From the NCBI RefSeq assembly GCF_900451175.1, contig NZ_UGJJ01000002.1:310001-374000 (forward strand): a stretch of 64,000 nt of DNA, written 5' to 3'. Source of the DNA: Kingella potus (GTDB taxonomy: Bacteria; Pseudomonadota; Gammaproteobacteria; Burkholderiales; Neisseriaceae). Below are positions 6,359-14,252 of the stretch, one piece after another. Each line of letters begins with the position of its first letter. Within the stretch, counting starts at the first letter, position 1. The translations under genes and the position numbers were made by a program. The notes beneath the pieces were generated by a model. The model worked only from the letters and a program-made list of their open reading frames with translations, was not told where the DNA came from and did no database searches.

Positions 6359-8692
6359 TCAGACGGCCTCTTGGCGGATGATTTCGAGGACGGCCTTGCC
6401 GTAACGGGTGGTTTTGTCTTCGTTCATGCCGTATACGGCGGCGAGGGCTTCAGGGGTGTGCGGCTGCTTGGCGGCGAGGGCGCGGAGGGTGTTTTTGCTG
6501 AGGATGCGGAAGGTTTCTTCGTTTTCGGCGGCGGCGGTGGCGGCACACCATGCGGTAAGGCGGCGCACAAGGCGGCGGCGGCGTTGCGCTTCGGGGGTGA
6601 GGCCGTCGGCAAATGGGCGGCAGAGGGCGAGGATTTCCGTGCCGTATTTGGCGGTGCGGGTGCTGCCGAGGCCGTATACGGTGGCAAGGTCGCCGGCTTC
6701 GGCGGGCGGGAAGGCGGCGAGGTCGGCGATGCTGTCGTCGGGGCAGACGGTGTGCGGGGCGGCGTTTTCTTCATTGGCGCGCTGCTGCCGCCATTGTTGC
6801 AGGGCGGCTTCGAGTTCGCGGCGGCGGGGGTGGGCGGGTGCGGGTGTTTCGAGGCCGTCTGAAAACGGTTCCGCAGGGTTTTCAGACGGCCTCCCTTCTG
6901 CGGCGGCATTTTGGCAGACGGCGAGGATTTGTGCGCCGAATCTGCGGATTTTGGCTTCGCCCAGGCCGTAGATGTCGTGGAGCCGGTCGGTGGTGTGCGG
7001 CTGTTTTCTGACCAGATCGCGCAGGGTGGCATCGCCGCAGATCATGTAGGCGGGTATTTCTTCGGCGCGGGCGAGGGTTTGCCGCCATTGGCGCAGCGCC
7101 TGCCAGAGGCGTTCTTCGCGCTCGGTGCGCAGCCAGGTTTCTTTCGGGCTGCGCTCTGCGCCTTTTTCGCGCTTGGGCGGGCGCAGCAGGACGGTTTGGC
7201 TGCCTTTGAGCACGGGAACGGCGGCTTCGGTCAGGCGCAGGGCGTGGTAGTGCTGCGGGTCGGTTTCGAGGTAGCCCAGGCCGATGCACTGGCGGATGAT
7301 GCCGCGCCATTCTTTGTCGGACAGGTTGGCGCCGATGCCGTAGGTGGAGAGCTGTTCGTGGCGGTTGTCGCGTATCCATTGGTCGGCTTTGCCGCGCAGG
7401 ATGTTGGTGATGTAGCCGGCGCCGAAACGTTGGCCGGCGCGGTAGATGCAGCTCAGGAGCTTGCGGACGTTTTCGGTGGCATCCTGCCGCACGGGCGGGT
7501 GCAGGCAGTTGTCGCAGTGGCCGCAGGGCGGGATGGTTTCGCCGAAGTGGCGCAGCAGGGCGGCACGGCGGCATTCGGAGGTTTCGCACACGGCAAACAT
7601 GGCATCGAGCTTTTGCAGCTCGATTTGTTTTTGAAATTCGCCGCTGCCGCCGGTCTGTATGCGTTCGCGCAAGAGGGCGTAGTCGTTGAGGCCGTAGCAC
7701 AGCCAGCTTTCGGCGGGGAGGCCGTCGCGTCCGGCGCGGCCGCTTTCCTGATAGAAGTGTTCGATGCTCTGGGGCATATCGAGATGGGCGACAAAGCGTA
7801 CGTCGGGTTTGTCTATGCCCATGCCGAAGGCGACAGTGGCGGCGATGACGAGGCCGTCTTCGTGGGTGAAGCGGTGTTGCGCGGCTTCGCGTTCGGCCAT
7901 GGACATACCCGCGTGGTAGGCGGCGGCGGCTATGCCGTTTTCGTTTAAAAAGGCGGCGGTGTCGTCGGCTTTTTTGCGGCTCAGGCAGTAAACGATGCCG
8001 CTTTCGCCGTTTTGCCGTTTGACAAACTGCAAAAGCTGCTTTTTGCCGCCGTTTTTCTCGACGACTTGGTAGTAGATGTTGGGGCGGTCGAAGCCGGCGA
8101 CAAATTCGGGGGCGTTTTCGAGGCGGAGGTAGTGTTTGATGTCGGCGCGAGTTTCCGCGTCGGCGGTGGCGGTGAGGGCGATGCGCGGGATGTCGGGATA
8201 ACGCCCGGCCAAAAGGCCGAGCCGGCGGTATTCGGGACGGAAGTCGTGTCCCCACTGGCTGACGCAGTGGGCTTCGTCGATGGCGAACAGGCTGACGGCG
8301 GTGTGGTCGAGAAAACGCAGGAAACGTTCGGTAACCAGCCGTTCGGGGGAGACGTAGAGCAGCTTCAGACGGCCTGTTGCGATGTCTTCGGCTATCTGCC
8401 GCGTTTCTTCGGGCGGCGTGCCGCTGTGTACCGCCGCACAATGCACGCCCGCCGTGCGCAGGTTGGCAACCTGGTCGTTCATCAGCGCGATGAGCGGGGA
8501 AACCACTACGGCCACGCCGTCGCGCATCAGCGCGGGAATCTGGTAGCACAGCGATTTGCCGCCGCCGGTGGGCATCAGCACCAGCAGGCTCTGCCCCGCC
8601 GCGAGCGTTCCGACGATTTCTTCCTGGCTGCCGCGGAACGCGGGGTAGCCGAACACCTCGTTCAGAATCTCAATCGCGCGCGGCTTGGACAT
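6359..8692 (-). CDS. recQ: ATP-dependent DNA helicase RecQ with three HRDC domains
   Basis: A 777-residue superfamily 2 helicase. Walker A is PTGGGKSLCYQIPAL; the DEAH box and aromatic loop read DEAHCVSQWGHDFRPEY; motif VI is ESGRAGRDG. A four-cysteine zinc site (CETSEC...CGHCDNC, about 370-400) precedes the winged helix. Three HRDC repeats follow, at about 530-610, 630-700 and 705-775, as known for neisserial RecQ, which acts in recombination, repair and pilin variation. The linker between HRDC 1 and 2 is encoded by an inverted DUS pair (GRPSENPAEPFSDGLE), and the stop codon sits within another DUS. The start at 8692 has a weak ribosome site. Confidence 0.95.
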   Translation of the reverse strand: MSKPRAIEILNEVFGYPAFRGSQEEIVGTLAAGQSLLVLMPTGGGKSLCYQIPALMRDGVAVVVSPLIALMNDQVANLRTAGVHCAAVHSGTPPEETRQIAEDIATGRLKLLYVSPERLVTERFLRFLDHTAVSLFAIDEAHCVSQWGHDFRPEYRRLGLLAGRYPDIPRIALTATADAETRADIKHYLRLENAPEFVAGFDRPNIYYQVVEKNGGKKQLLQFVKRQNGESGIVYCLSRKKADDTAAFLNENGIAAAAYHAGMSMAEREAAQHRFTHEDGLVIAATVAFGMGIDKPDVRFVAHLDMPQSIEHFYQESGRAGRDGLPAESWLCYGLNDYALLRERIQTGGSGEFQKQIELQKLDAMFAVCETSECRRAALLRHFGETIPPCGHCDNCLHPPVRQDATENVRKLLSCIYRAGQRFGAGYITNILRGKADQWIRDNRHEQLSTYGIGANLSDKEWRGIIRQCIGLGYLETDPQHYHALRLTEAAVPVLKGSQTVLLRPPKREKGAERSPKETWLRTEREERLWQALRQWRQTLARAEEIPAYMICGDATLRDLVRKQPHTTDRLHDIYGLGEAKIRRFGAQILAVCQNAAAEGRPSENPAEPFSDGLETPAPAHPRRRELEAALQQWRQQRANEENAAPHTVCPDDSIADLAAFPPAEAGDLATVYGLGSTRTAKYGTEILALCRPFADGLTPEAQRRRRLVRRLTAWCAATAAAENEETFRILSKNTLRALAAKQPHTPEALAAVYGMNEDKTTRYGKAVLEIIRQEAV

Positions 8693-8712
8693 AAAGGGTT
8701 TTCCGTTATAAT
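8685..8712 (+). promoter_or_regulatory. Predicted sigma-70 promoter for the adhesin-E-like lipoprotein gene
   Basis: TTGGAC (8685-8690) is followed after 16 bases by a perfect TATAAT (8707-8712), 39 bases before the ATG at 8751. The -35 overlaps the start of the divergent recQ gene. Confidence 0.6.
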
Positions 8713-8750
8713 GGGCGCGTTATTTTAAAGGCCGTCTGAAAGGATAGCAA

Positions 8751-9188
8751 ATGAACGCCAAACGCCCTCTGCGCCTGTCCGCCGCCGCCCTCGCCGCCGT
8801 CCTGATACTGGCCGGCTGCCCCGCCAACGTGCCGCAGACCGGCGGCGATTGGTACAATCTGGGCGAAGCCGGCAACGGCAATCTGATGCTCGCGCTCGAC
8901 AAAAACAGCATCCGCCGCAACGGCCCGCTCGTTACCTTCCGCGACCGCAAAATCGTCGTCGATATGAAAAACGAACGCTTCGTCAATGTGCCGCCCTACA
9001 AAACCGCCATCAGCACTTGGGAAATGCACTGCACCAACAAAACCTTCCGCCTCGTTTCCTCCACCCTCTACGACGACAAAGGCAAAATCGTTTCCGACGA
9101 AACCTACACCGCCGTGGACATCCGCCCGATGGCCATCCCGCCCAATTCGCTTACCGGCGAACAGCACAAAATCGTCTGCGCCGGATAG
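8751..9188 (+). CDS. Surface-adhesin protein E-like lipoprotein
   Basis: The 145-residue product has a lipoprotein signal peptide (VLILAGC, Cys23). The mature part (GDWYNLGEAGNGNLMLALDKNSI, KTAISTWEMHCTNKTFRLVSSTLYDDKGKIV, and a final Cys) resembles the small beta-rich 'surface-adhesin protein E' family common in Neisseria and Haemophilus. Two cysteines in the mature part could form a disulfide. A DUS and AAGGATAG precede the ATG. Adhesive function is assumed from the family name only. Confidence 0.65.
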   Translation: MNAKRPLRLSAAALAAVLILAGCPANVPQTGGDWYNLGEAGNGNLMLALDKNSIRRNGPLVTFRDRKIVVDMKNERFVNVPPYKTAISTWEMHCTNKTFRLVSSTLYDDKGKIVSDETYTAVDIRPMAIPPNSLTGEQHKIVCAG

Positions 9189-9233
9189 GCCGTCCGACTG
9201 CCGTTTTTTGTTTTTTTGTTTAAGGAGAACAGA

Positions 9234-9557
9234 ATGAACGCCCGACCGTTTTTCGCCACACTCGTTTTGGCCGCCGCGCCCTTTGCCTGCGCCGACGCGG
9301 CCGACGAGCTGCTCAGCGCACAGGCCGCTTTCCGCCAGGCCCTGTCCGAACAAAACAGCACCGGCTCCAAGCTGGCTTTCGTCGAGGAAAAACTGACCGG
9401 CGCGCAGCAGCGCAAAGCCGCCGCCGAGGCCGACATCCAAACCTACACGCAGCAGCTCGAACAGATGCGGCAGCAGAAAGCCGCCGACGACAACGCCCTG
9501 CAACAGGCAGGCGAACGCCTCAACGCCGCCTGGCAGGCCGCACGCGGCGGCCGCTAG
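9234..9557 (+). CDS. Exported coiled-coil protein of unknown function
   Basis: The 107-residue product has a signal peptide (cleaved near ADA-ADELL) and a mature region that is almost wholly helical and rich in Ala, Gln, Glu and Lys, predicted as a coiled coil (about residues 28-100). TAAGGAG lies 6 bases before the ATG at 9234. It follows the adhesin-E-like gene by 45 bases and is probably cotranscribed. I cannot assign a function. Confidence 0.65.
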   Translation: MNARPFFATLVLAAAPFACADAADELLSAQAAFRQALSEQNSTGSKLAFVEEKLTGAQQRKAAAEADIQTYTQQLEQMRQQKAADDNALQQAGERLNAAWQAARGGR

Positions 9558-9589
9558 GCCGCGCCGTTTTCAAACGGCAAAACGCAGTA

Positions 9590-9624
9590 GAGAGGCCGTC
9601 TGAAAGTTTCAGACGGCCTTTTCC
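9590..9624 (+). terminator. DUS-pair terminator upstream of rnpB
   Basis: Two DUS in inverted orientation separated by only a few bases, with a T-rich tail. It ends the adhesin-E-like/coiled-coil unit and insulates rnpB. Confidence 0.75.
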
Positions 9625-9633
9625 CTTTTCCGC

Positions 9634-9639
9634 TATAAT
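9634..9639 (+). promoter_or_regulatory. -10 box of rnpB
   Basis: A perfect TATAAT, 8-12 bases before the predicted RNase P RNA start. No good -35 is visible because the upstream position is occupied by the DUS hairpin. Confidence 0.55.
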
Positions 9640-9646
9640 CCGCGCC

Positions 9647-10016
9647 GCACACGGGTCGGACAGACAGTCGCCGCGTATCGCGTAAGGCATACGGGGAGGA
9701 AAGTCCGGGCTGCACAGGGCAGGATGCCGGCTAACGGCCGGGCGCGGCAACGCGACGGAAAGTGGAGCAGAAAGCAAAACCGCCGACGGCCGTCTGAAAA
9801 GGCGGCACGGGCAAGGGTGAAAAGGTGCGGTAAGAGCGCACCGTGCACCTGGCAACAGGGCGCAGCAGGCCAAACCCCATCCGCAGCAAGGCCAAACAGA
9901 ACGCGACGACGCTGCCCGCCGAGCGTTCGGGTAGGCCGCTCGAACACACCGGCAACGGTGTGTCTAGACGAATGACTGTCCGACGACAGAACCCGGCTTA
10001 CCGTCCGTCCCGCGTG
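9647..10016 (+). ncRNA. rnpB: RNase P RNA (bacterial type A)
   Basis: Conserved blocks of the ribozyme are seen in order: AGACAGTCGCCGC at the 5' side, GAGGAAAGTCCGGGCT (CR-I), a GGTGAAAAGGTGCGGTAAGAGCGCACC-type region in two parts (GGGTGAAAAGGTGCGG and TAAGAGCGCACCG), GGTAGGCCGCT, GACTGTCCGACGACAGAACC and CCGGCTTAC (CR-V). The ends pair as helix P1 (GGGTCGGAC with GTCCGTCCC, one mismatch). TATAAT at 9634-9639 fits a start near 9647. A hairpin within the RNA (CCGCC...GGCGG, about 9780-9807) carries a DUS core in its loop. RNase P matures the 5' ends of tRNAs. Ends are approximate. Confidence 0.95.
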
Positions 10017-10027
10017 CCCCGTTTTTT

Positions 10028-10059
10028 GGCCGTCTGAAAACCGTTTTCAGACGGCCTCT
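10028..10059 (+). terminator. DUS-pair terminator of rnpB
   Basis: A DUS pair in inverted orientation with a 3-4 base loop, directly after the P1 helix of RNase P RNA. Confidence 0.8.
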
Positions 10060-10096
10060 TGCCAATCCCACCAATCCGCAAACAAAGGAGCAAACT

Positions 10097-10780
10097 ATGG
10101 AACTCGTCTTCATCCGCCACGGGCAAAGCGAATGGAACGCCAAAAACCTCTTCACCGGCTGGCGCGATGTCAATCTCAGCGAAAAGGGCGTTGCCGAAGC
10201 GCAGGCAGCCGGACGCAAGCTCAAAGAACGCGGCAACCGCTTCGACCTGGCCTTTACTTCCGTGCTGACCCGCGCCGTCAAAACCTGCAACATCGTGCTC
10301 GAAGAATGCGGCCAGCTCTATGTGCCGCAAATCAAAAGCTGGCGGCTGAACGAACGCCACTACGGCAGGCTGCAGGGCATGGACAAAAAGCAAACCGCCG
10401 AACAATACGGCGACGAGCAGGTGCGCATCTGGCGCAGGAGCTACGACACCCTGCCGCCGCTGCTCGATGCGGACGACGAATTTTCCGCGCACAAAGATCC
10501 GCGCTACGCCCACCTGCCCGCCGATGTCGTTCCCGACGGCGAAAATCTGAAAATCACGCTCGAGCGCGTGCTGCCGATATGGCACGACCGCATCGCGCCC
10601 GCCGTGCTGTCCGGCAAACGGGTGCTCGTTGCCGCCCACGGCAACAGCCTGCGCGCCCTGGTCAAGCATTTGGAACACATTTCCGACGACGACATTATGG
10701 GCGTGGAAATCCCCACCGGACAGCCGCTGGTGTACCGGCTCGGCGAGCGGCTGGAAGTGCTGGAAAAATTCTATCTCTAA
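10097..10780 (+). CDS. gpmA: 2,3-bisphosphoglycerate-dependent phosphoglycerate mutase
   Basis: A 227-residue histidine phosphatase-fold enzyme interconverting 3- and 2-phosphoglycerate in glycolysis and gluconeogenesis. The phosphohistidine motif FIRHGQSEWN, the TGWRDVNLSEKG block, ERHYGRLQG with the catalytic Glu, and the second His in AAHGNSLRALVKHLE are all present. Length is typical. AAGGAG lies 7 bases before the ATG. It stands alone between rnpB and a repeat-filled gap. Confidence 0.96.
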   Translation: MELVFIRHGQSEWNAKNLFTGWRDVNLSEKGVAEAQAAGRKLKERGNRFDLAFTSVLTRAVKTCNIVLEECGQLYVPQIKSWRLNERHYGRLQGMDKKQTAEQYGDEQVRIWRRSYDTLPPLLDADDEFSAHKDPRYAHLPADVVPDGENLKITLERVLPIWHDRIAPAVLSGKRVLVAAHGNSLRALVKHLEHISDDDIMGVEIPTGQPLVYRLGERLEVLEKFYL

Positions 10781-10840
10781 CCGTTTGCAAACGCCGCCGC
10801 GCAAGATACGGCGGCGGTTAAGCGTTTGCTTAAAGGCAGA

Positions 10841-10873
10841 GGCCGTCTGAAAAACTGTTTTCAGACGGCCTTT
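10841..10873 (+). terminator. DUS-pair terminator after gpmA
   Basis: Inverted DUS pair followed by a T-rich stretch, 60 bases beyond the gpmA stop. Confidence 0.75.
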
Positions 10874-11115
10874 CTGTTCCGTATTGGAAAATGCCGCAAG
10901 TGTCCGCAACCGCGTGCGTGGCAGGGCTGCATACCCTGGCTGAACGGCAGGGGCCGTCTGAAAAACAAATCTGCGTTTTCAGACGGCCTGTTTTCATTTC
11001 CTCTTGCCGAGTCCCGCGCAGGGTGTACCGCGCACTGCGAGGTACGCGCTTTCTGCCGCAATGCGGCAGGCCGTCTGAAAATCGCAAGCAGGGTTCCAAA
11101 CCCGCCGAATCCGTG

Positions 11116-11222
11116 TTTTCAGACGGCCTCTAAGCGTGTGATGCCTGCTGTGCCGAGTGCTTCGGCCAATGCGCCCGCCGTGCCGTGGCGGCCTGTCGGA
11201 TAGGTGGGGTTGGACAGGGGGG
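11116..11222 (-). pseudogene. Duplicated 3' end of folK
   Basis: This stretch is about 90% identical by eye to 11795-11907, the last third of folK including its DUS-embedded stop. On the minus strand it still reads YPTGRHGTAGALAEALGTAGI, compared with YPIGRHGTAGALAETLGTAGI in folK. It lacks the rest of the gene, so it is a remnant of a duplication, not a functional copy. Confidence 0.75.
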
Positions 11223-11512
11223 GCGGATTGTTGTTGCGGACAGAACGCGTGCGTCGCCTTAGGGCGACACACGCTATGTTTCGGGGCATATACGGCGGCG
11301 TGTTTGTGTTTGCAGCTAAGTTGGAGGCCGTCTGAAAACGAATCGTGCAAACCAAATCCGCCGCGCGGCGGCCAATCGGTTTTGTATCCGTATGGCTTGC
11401 CTGCCGTGCGCAAACTTTGTCCGTGCCGCAGGCTGCCCGATTGCGATAAGGCTCTATTTTGTTGCGATAAGACGGCAGGCTGTTTTGACAGGGTTTCAAA
11501 GTATCCGGGAAG

Positions 11513-11532
11513 ATTCCCGCCTGCGCGGGAAT
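11513..11532. repeat. dRS3-like 20-bp element
   Basis: ATTCCC, eight bases, GGGAAT: an exact fit to the neisserial dRS3 consensus, the short repeat that flanks NIME modules and can serve as a phage integration target in meningococci. Only one copy was noticed here. Confidence 0.6.
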
Positions 11533-11768
11533 GACGGATTTCGGCCGGTTTCGGCGTTTTGCCAAGGTTTGCGCCCGCGTTTTGCCGGATGGGCAGGCAT
11601 GGAAAGGACGGAACGGGCGGACGGCAGGATTCGGGGTGGTGTATCGGTCGGGCATTTTTCAGACGGCCTTTTGTTGTTGCGGCAAGAGCGCGTGCGTCGC
11701 CTTTGGGCGATACATCCTGCGTTTCGGGGCATATGCTGCGGCGGGTTTGCGTCTGCCGCCAAGCCGGT

Positions 11769-11808
11769 GGCCGTCTGAAAACCTTGTAAAACGGGTTTTC
11801 AGACGGCC
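11769..11808. terminator. DUS-pair terminator overlapping the folK stop
   Basis: An inverted DUS pair whose right arm contains the folK stop codon. It would end minus-strand transcription from folK. Confidence 0.65.
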
Positions 11809-12299
11809 TCTAAGCGTGTGATGCCTGCTGTGCCGAGTGTTTCGGCCAATGCGCCAGCCGTGCCGTGGCGGCCTATCGGATAGGCCGGGTCGAGGTCGGA
11901 CAGGGGGCGGACGACGAAGGCGCGCAGGTGGGCGCGGGGGTGGGGCAGGGTGAGGGCGGGATCGTCGGATGCGGTGTGTGCGTAGTCGATGAGGTCGAGG
12001 TCGAGGGTGCGCGGGGCGTTGGGGAAGGGGCGTTCGCGGCCGAAGTCTTGTTCGGTCTGCTGCATGAGGGCGAGGAGGCTGCGGGCGGAAAGGGTGGTTT
12101 CGATGATGGCGGCGGCGTTGGTGAAATCGGGCTGGTCCGCATAGCCGACGGGGGCGGTACGGTAGAGGGGGGAGAGGCGCAGGGACAGGATTTGCGGGTG
12201 GGCGCGGAGGTGTGCGGCGGCACGGGCGATTGTGTCGGCAGATGCGCCGAGGTTGCTGCCGAAGGCGATGGCGGCGGTGGCGGGGCGGGTGTGGGGCAT
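11799..12299 (-). CDS. folK: 6-hydroxymethyl-7,8-dihydropterin pyrophosphokinase
   Basis: A 166-residue enzyme of folate synthesis that transfers pyrophosphate from ATP to the pterin. Family landmarks: AFGSNLG near the N terminus, LYRTAPVGYADQPDFTNAA, RPFPNAPRTLDLDLIDY (metal- and substrate-binding motif) and LPHPRAHLRAFVVRPL. The last codons and the stop (EAV*) are supplied by a DUS. A truncated copy of its 3' end lies about 680 bases further along. Confidence 0.93.
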   Translation of the reverse strand: MPHTRPATAAIAFGSNLGASADTIARAAAHLRAHPQILSLRLSPLYRTAPVGYADQPDFTNAAAIIETTLSARSLLALMQQTEQDFGRERPFPNAPRTLDLDLIDYAHTASDDPALTLPHPRAHLRAFVVRPLSDLDPAYPIGRHGTAGALAETLGTAGITRLEAV

Positions 12300-12389
12300 G
12301 GCGGTTTCCGGTTGGGTTTGGGCGGCGGACGCGCCGGCTTGGTTCTGCCTGTGCGGCGGTGTTTTCAGACGGCCTTTGCATTGGCAAAA

Positions 12390-12433
12390 GCCGTCCCCGC
12401 CCGTATTCCATGCGGGATACAGGCGGGGACGGC
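12390..12433 (-). terminator. Strong non-DUS terminator of the first DUF3298-like gene
   Basis: GCCGTCCCCGCC pairs with GGCGGGGACGGC, extended by an inner GTAT/ATAC, with a T-rich tail on the minus strand. It lies 12 bases past the stop at 12445. Confidence 0.8.
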
Positions 12434-12444
12434 GTTTCTGAAAA

Positions 12445-13239
12445 TCAGTTTTTCAGCGGGCGGTAGGCTTCCAGTTCGCGCAGGATCTCGGGCTTGACGA
12501 TGCCTTTGAGTTTGGCGGCGGGCAGTTTGAAAGCGGGGGTGTCGGTATAGCCGCCGAAGCTGTATGAGTTGTAGGCGTAGGAAAGGGCGTTTTTGTCGAA
12601 GCTCCAGCTGCTTTCGAGAACTTCGTCGGTAAGGTAGTGGGAGCTGCGCTTGTTGTTGAAGCCTTCTTCGATTTCTTCGCGGGTGCGGTTGCCTTCTGCC
12701 AGGTAGTAGTCGGTGAGGGCCTGGCGGTGCAGGGCGGCAAAGGCGGGTTTTTGGCCGGGCAGGAGGATGTCGTCGAGCCGGAGGGGAACGGGCTTGCCGC
12801 TGCGGGGGATGATGTATCTTGTTTCTCTGCCGAGGCCGTGCGGGCCGCCGCCGTAGATGTAGTCGATGCCGGTGAGGACGAGGTAGTGCGGGGTGTAGCC
12901 TTCGGGGGCGACTTCCGCGAAGTATTCGTGGCGCGGGTAGGCTTCTTTCCCTTCGCGGCTTTCGTTGACCTGTTTTTTCAGTTTTTGCAGGGCGGCGGCT
13001 TTGGTCAGGGTTTTGAGGCCGTCGGTGGCGGTCATTTGGCGGATGAGCTGTTCGGCGAACGCGGTTTGCTGCCGGTCGCGGAAGACGGGTCGGGAGATGG
13101 AGAATTTGCTGCATTCGGGGTCGGCTGCGGGTTTGGGGCAGTATTCAGCCTGGAATTGCGCGGTTTTGAACTGCGGCGGCTGCGCGGCGGCGGGCAGGGC
13201 GAAAGCGGCAAGGAGGAGGGCGGGAAGGATTTTGTTCAT
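12445..13239 (-). CDS. Exported DUF3298-like protein, paralogue A
   Basis: The 264-residue product has a type I signal peptide (MNKILPALLLAAFALPAAA) and a mature region related to the DUF3298/RsiV-like family. The block with YLVLTGIDYIYGGGPHG, a later IPRSGKPVPLRLDDILLPGQKPAF and a C-terminal FKLPAAKLKGIVKPEIL agree with that family. Some relatives bind lysozyme or peptidoglycan, but the role here is unknown. A paralogue (13328-14128) lies upstream in tandem with the same domain plan, pointing to gene duplication. Confidence 0.65.
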   Translation of the reverse strand: MNKILPALLLAAFALPAAAQPPQFKTAQFQAEYCPKPAADPECSKFSISRPVFRDRQQTAFAEQLIRQMTATDGLKTLTKAAALQKLKKQVNESREGKEAYPRHEYFAEVAPEGYTPHYLVLTGIDYIYGGGPHGLGRETRYIIPRSGKPVPLRLDDILLPGQKPAFAALHRQALTDYYLAEGNRTREEIEEGFNNKRSSHYLTDEVLESSWSFDKNALSYAYNSYSFGGYTDTPAFKLPAAKLKGIVKPEILRELEAYRPLKN

Positions 13240-13327
13240 GGCTCGGCCTTTTTACGGTTAAAAAAATCGGTTGTCGGACGGGGTGGTTTTCAGACGGCCT
13301 CTGCGCTGCGGCAGGCCGTCTGAACAA

Positions 13328-14128
13328 TCAGTTTTTCAGCGGGCGGTAGGCTTTGAGTTCGCGCAGGATTTCGGGTTTGACGATGCCTTTGAGGCTGTCG
13401 GCGGGCAGGACGAAGTAGGACGGGTCGGCGTAGGCTCCGGTGTAGTGGGCGTTGTGGGCGTAGGCGATGCCGTTTTCGGCGAAGATCCATTTTTCGAGGT
13501 ATCTCTGCGAGATGCGGAAGAACAGGCCGATGTCGGCGGGACGGCTGTCGGGGTCGGGCAGGCCGGCGGCTTTGAGGTAGGCGCGGCGGGAGCGGTCGTA
13601 AAGGGCGGCGAAGTCGGATTTTTTGCCGGGCAGGAGGATGTCGTCGAGCGAGAGGGGGACGGGTTTGCCGCTGCGGGGGATGACGTAGCCGTCTATGTTG
13701 CCTATGCCTTGATGGTCTTCATATGTGTAGTCGGAGGCGGTGAGGACGAGGTAGCGCGGTGTGTAGCCGGCTACGGAGACTTTGACGGTGTAGGCGGAGA
13801 CGTTGGCGGTGTATTGGCGGCCGGGGTGGGCTGCTTCTGCCGTTTCACGGAGTCTGCCGGCCCGTTTTTCCAATTCGCTCCGGGCGGCGGCTTCGGTCAG
13901 GGCTTCCAGTCCGTAGCCGGCGGAGGTTTGGCGGACGATTTGTTCGGCGAAGGCGGTGTGCGCGGGGTCGGGGAAGACGGGGCGGGAGAGGACGAATTCG
14001 CTGCATTCGTAGGCTGCTGCGGGCTTGGGGCAGTATTCGGCGTGCAATTGTCCGGTTTGGAATTGCGGCGGCTGTGCGGCGGCGGGCAGGGCGGCGGCGA
14101 GGAGGAGGGCGGGGAAGATTTTGTTCAT
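13328..14128 (-). CDS. Exported DUF3298-like protein, paralogue B
   Basis: The 266-residue product shares the signal peptide (MNKIFPALLLAAALPAAA), the start of the mature protein (QPPQF.T.Q..AEYCPKPAA), the IPRSGKPVPLSLDDILLPGKKSDFAAL block and the C terminus (LKGIVKPEILRELKAYRPLKN) with paralogue A. The middle has diverged strongly, including loss of the GGGPHG loop. A DUS pair separates the two. The start at 14128 is fixed by the signal peptide. Confidence 0.65.
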   Translation of the reverse strand: MNKIFPALLLAAALPAAAQPPQFQTGQLHAEYCPKPAAAYECSEFVLSRPVFPDPAHTAFAEQIVRQTSAGYGLEALTEAAARSELEKRAGRLRETAEAAHPGRQYTANVSAYTVKVSVAGYTPRYLVLTASDYTYEDHQGIGNIDGYVIPRSGKPVPLSLDDILLPGKKSDFAALYDRSRRAYLKAAGLPDPDSRPADIGLFFRISQRYLEKWIFAENGIAYAHNAHYTGAYADPSYFVLPADSLKGIVKPEILRELKAYRPLKN

Positions 14129-14252
14129 GGCTTGGCCTTTATCCGGCAGGTGTGCGCTTAAACGGGACGGTGCGGCGGCGGAAGAGGCGTTTTCAGACGG
14201 CCTCAGGTACGGGAAGCCGCCCCGATGGTGCGGGGCGGGCTTGGCCGGAAGG

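Larger units (their letters stand above)
10781..11798. repeat. Kilobase repeat-rich gap: DUS pairs, REP sites, dRS3-like element, duplicated segments
   Basis: No intact gene is visible. Contents are: DUS pairs at about 10841-10873, 10951-10990 and 11067-11130; a duplicated folK 3' end (11116-11222); REP family 1 half-sites at 11244-11279 and 11687-11721, each followed by a related segment (TTTCGGGGCATAT...) that ends in a DUS; a copy of a dispersed 130-bp repeat (11325-11453); and a dRS3-like site at 11513-11532. The region looks like a product of segmental duplication. Confidence 0.65.
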
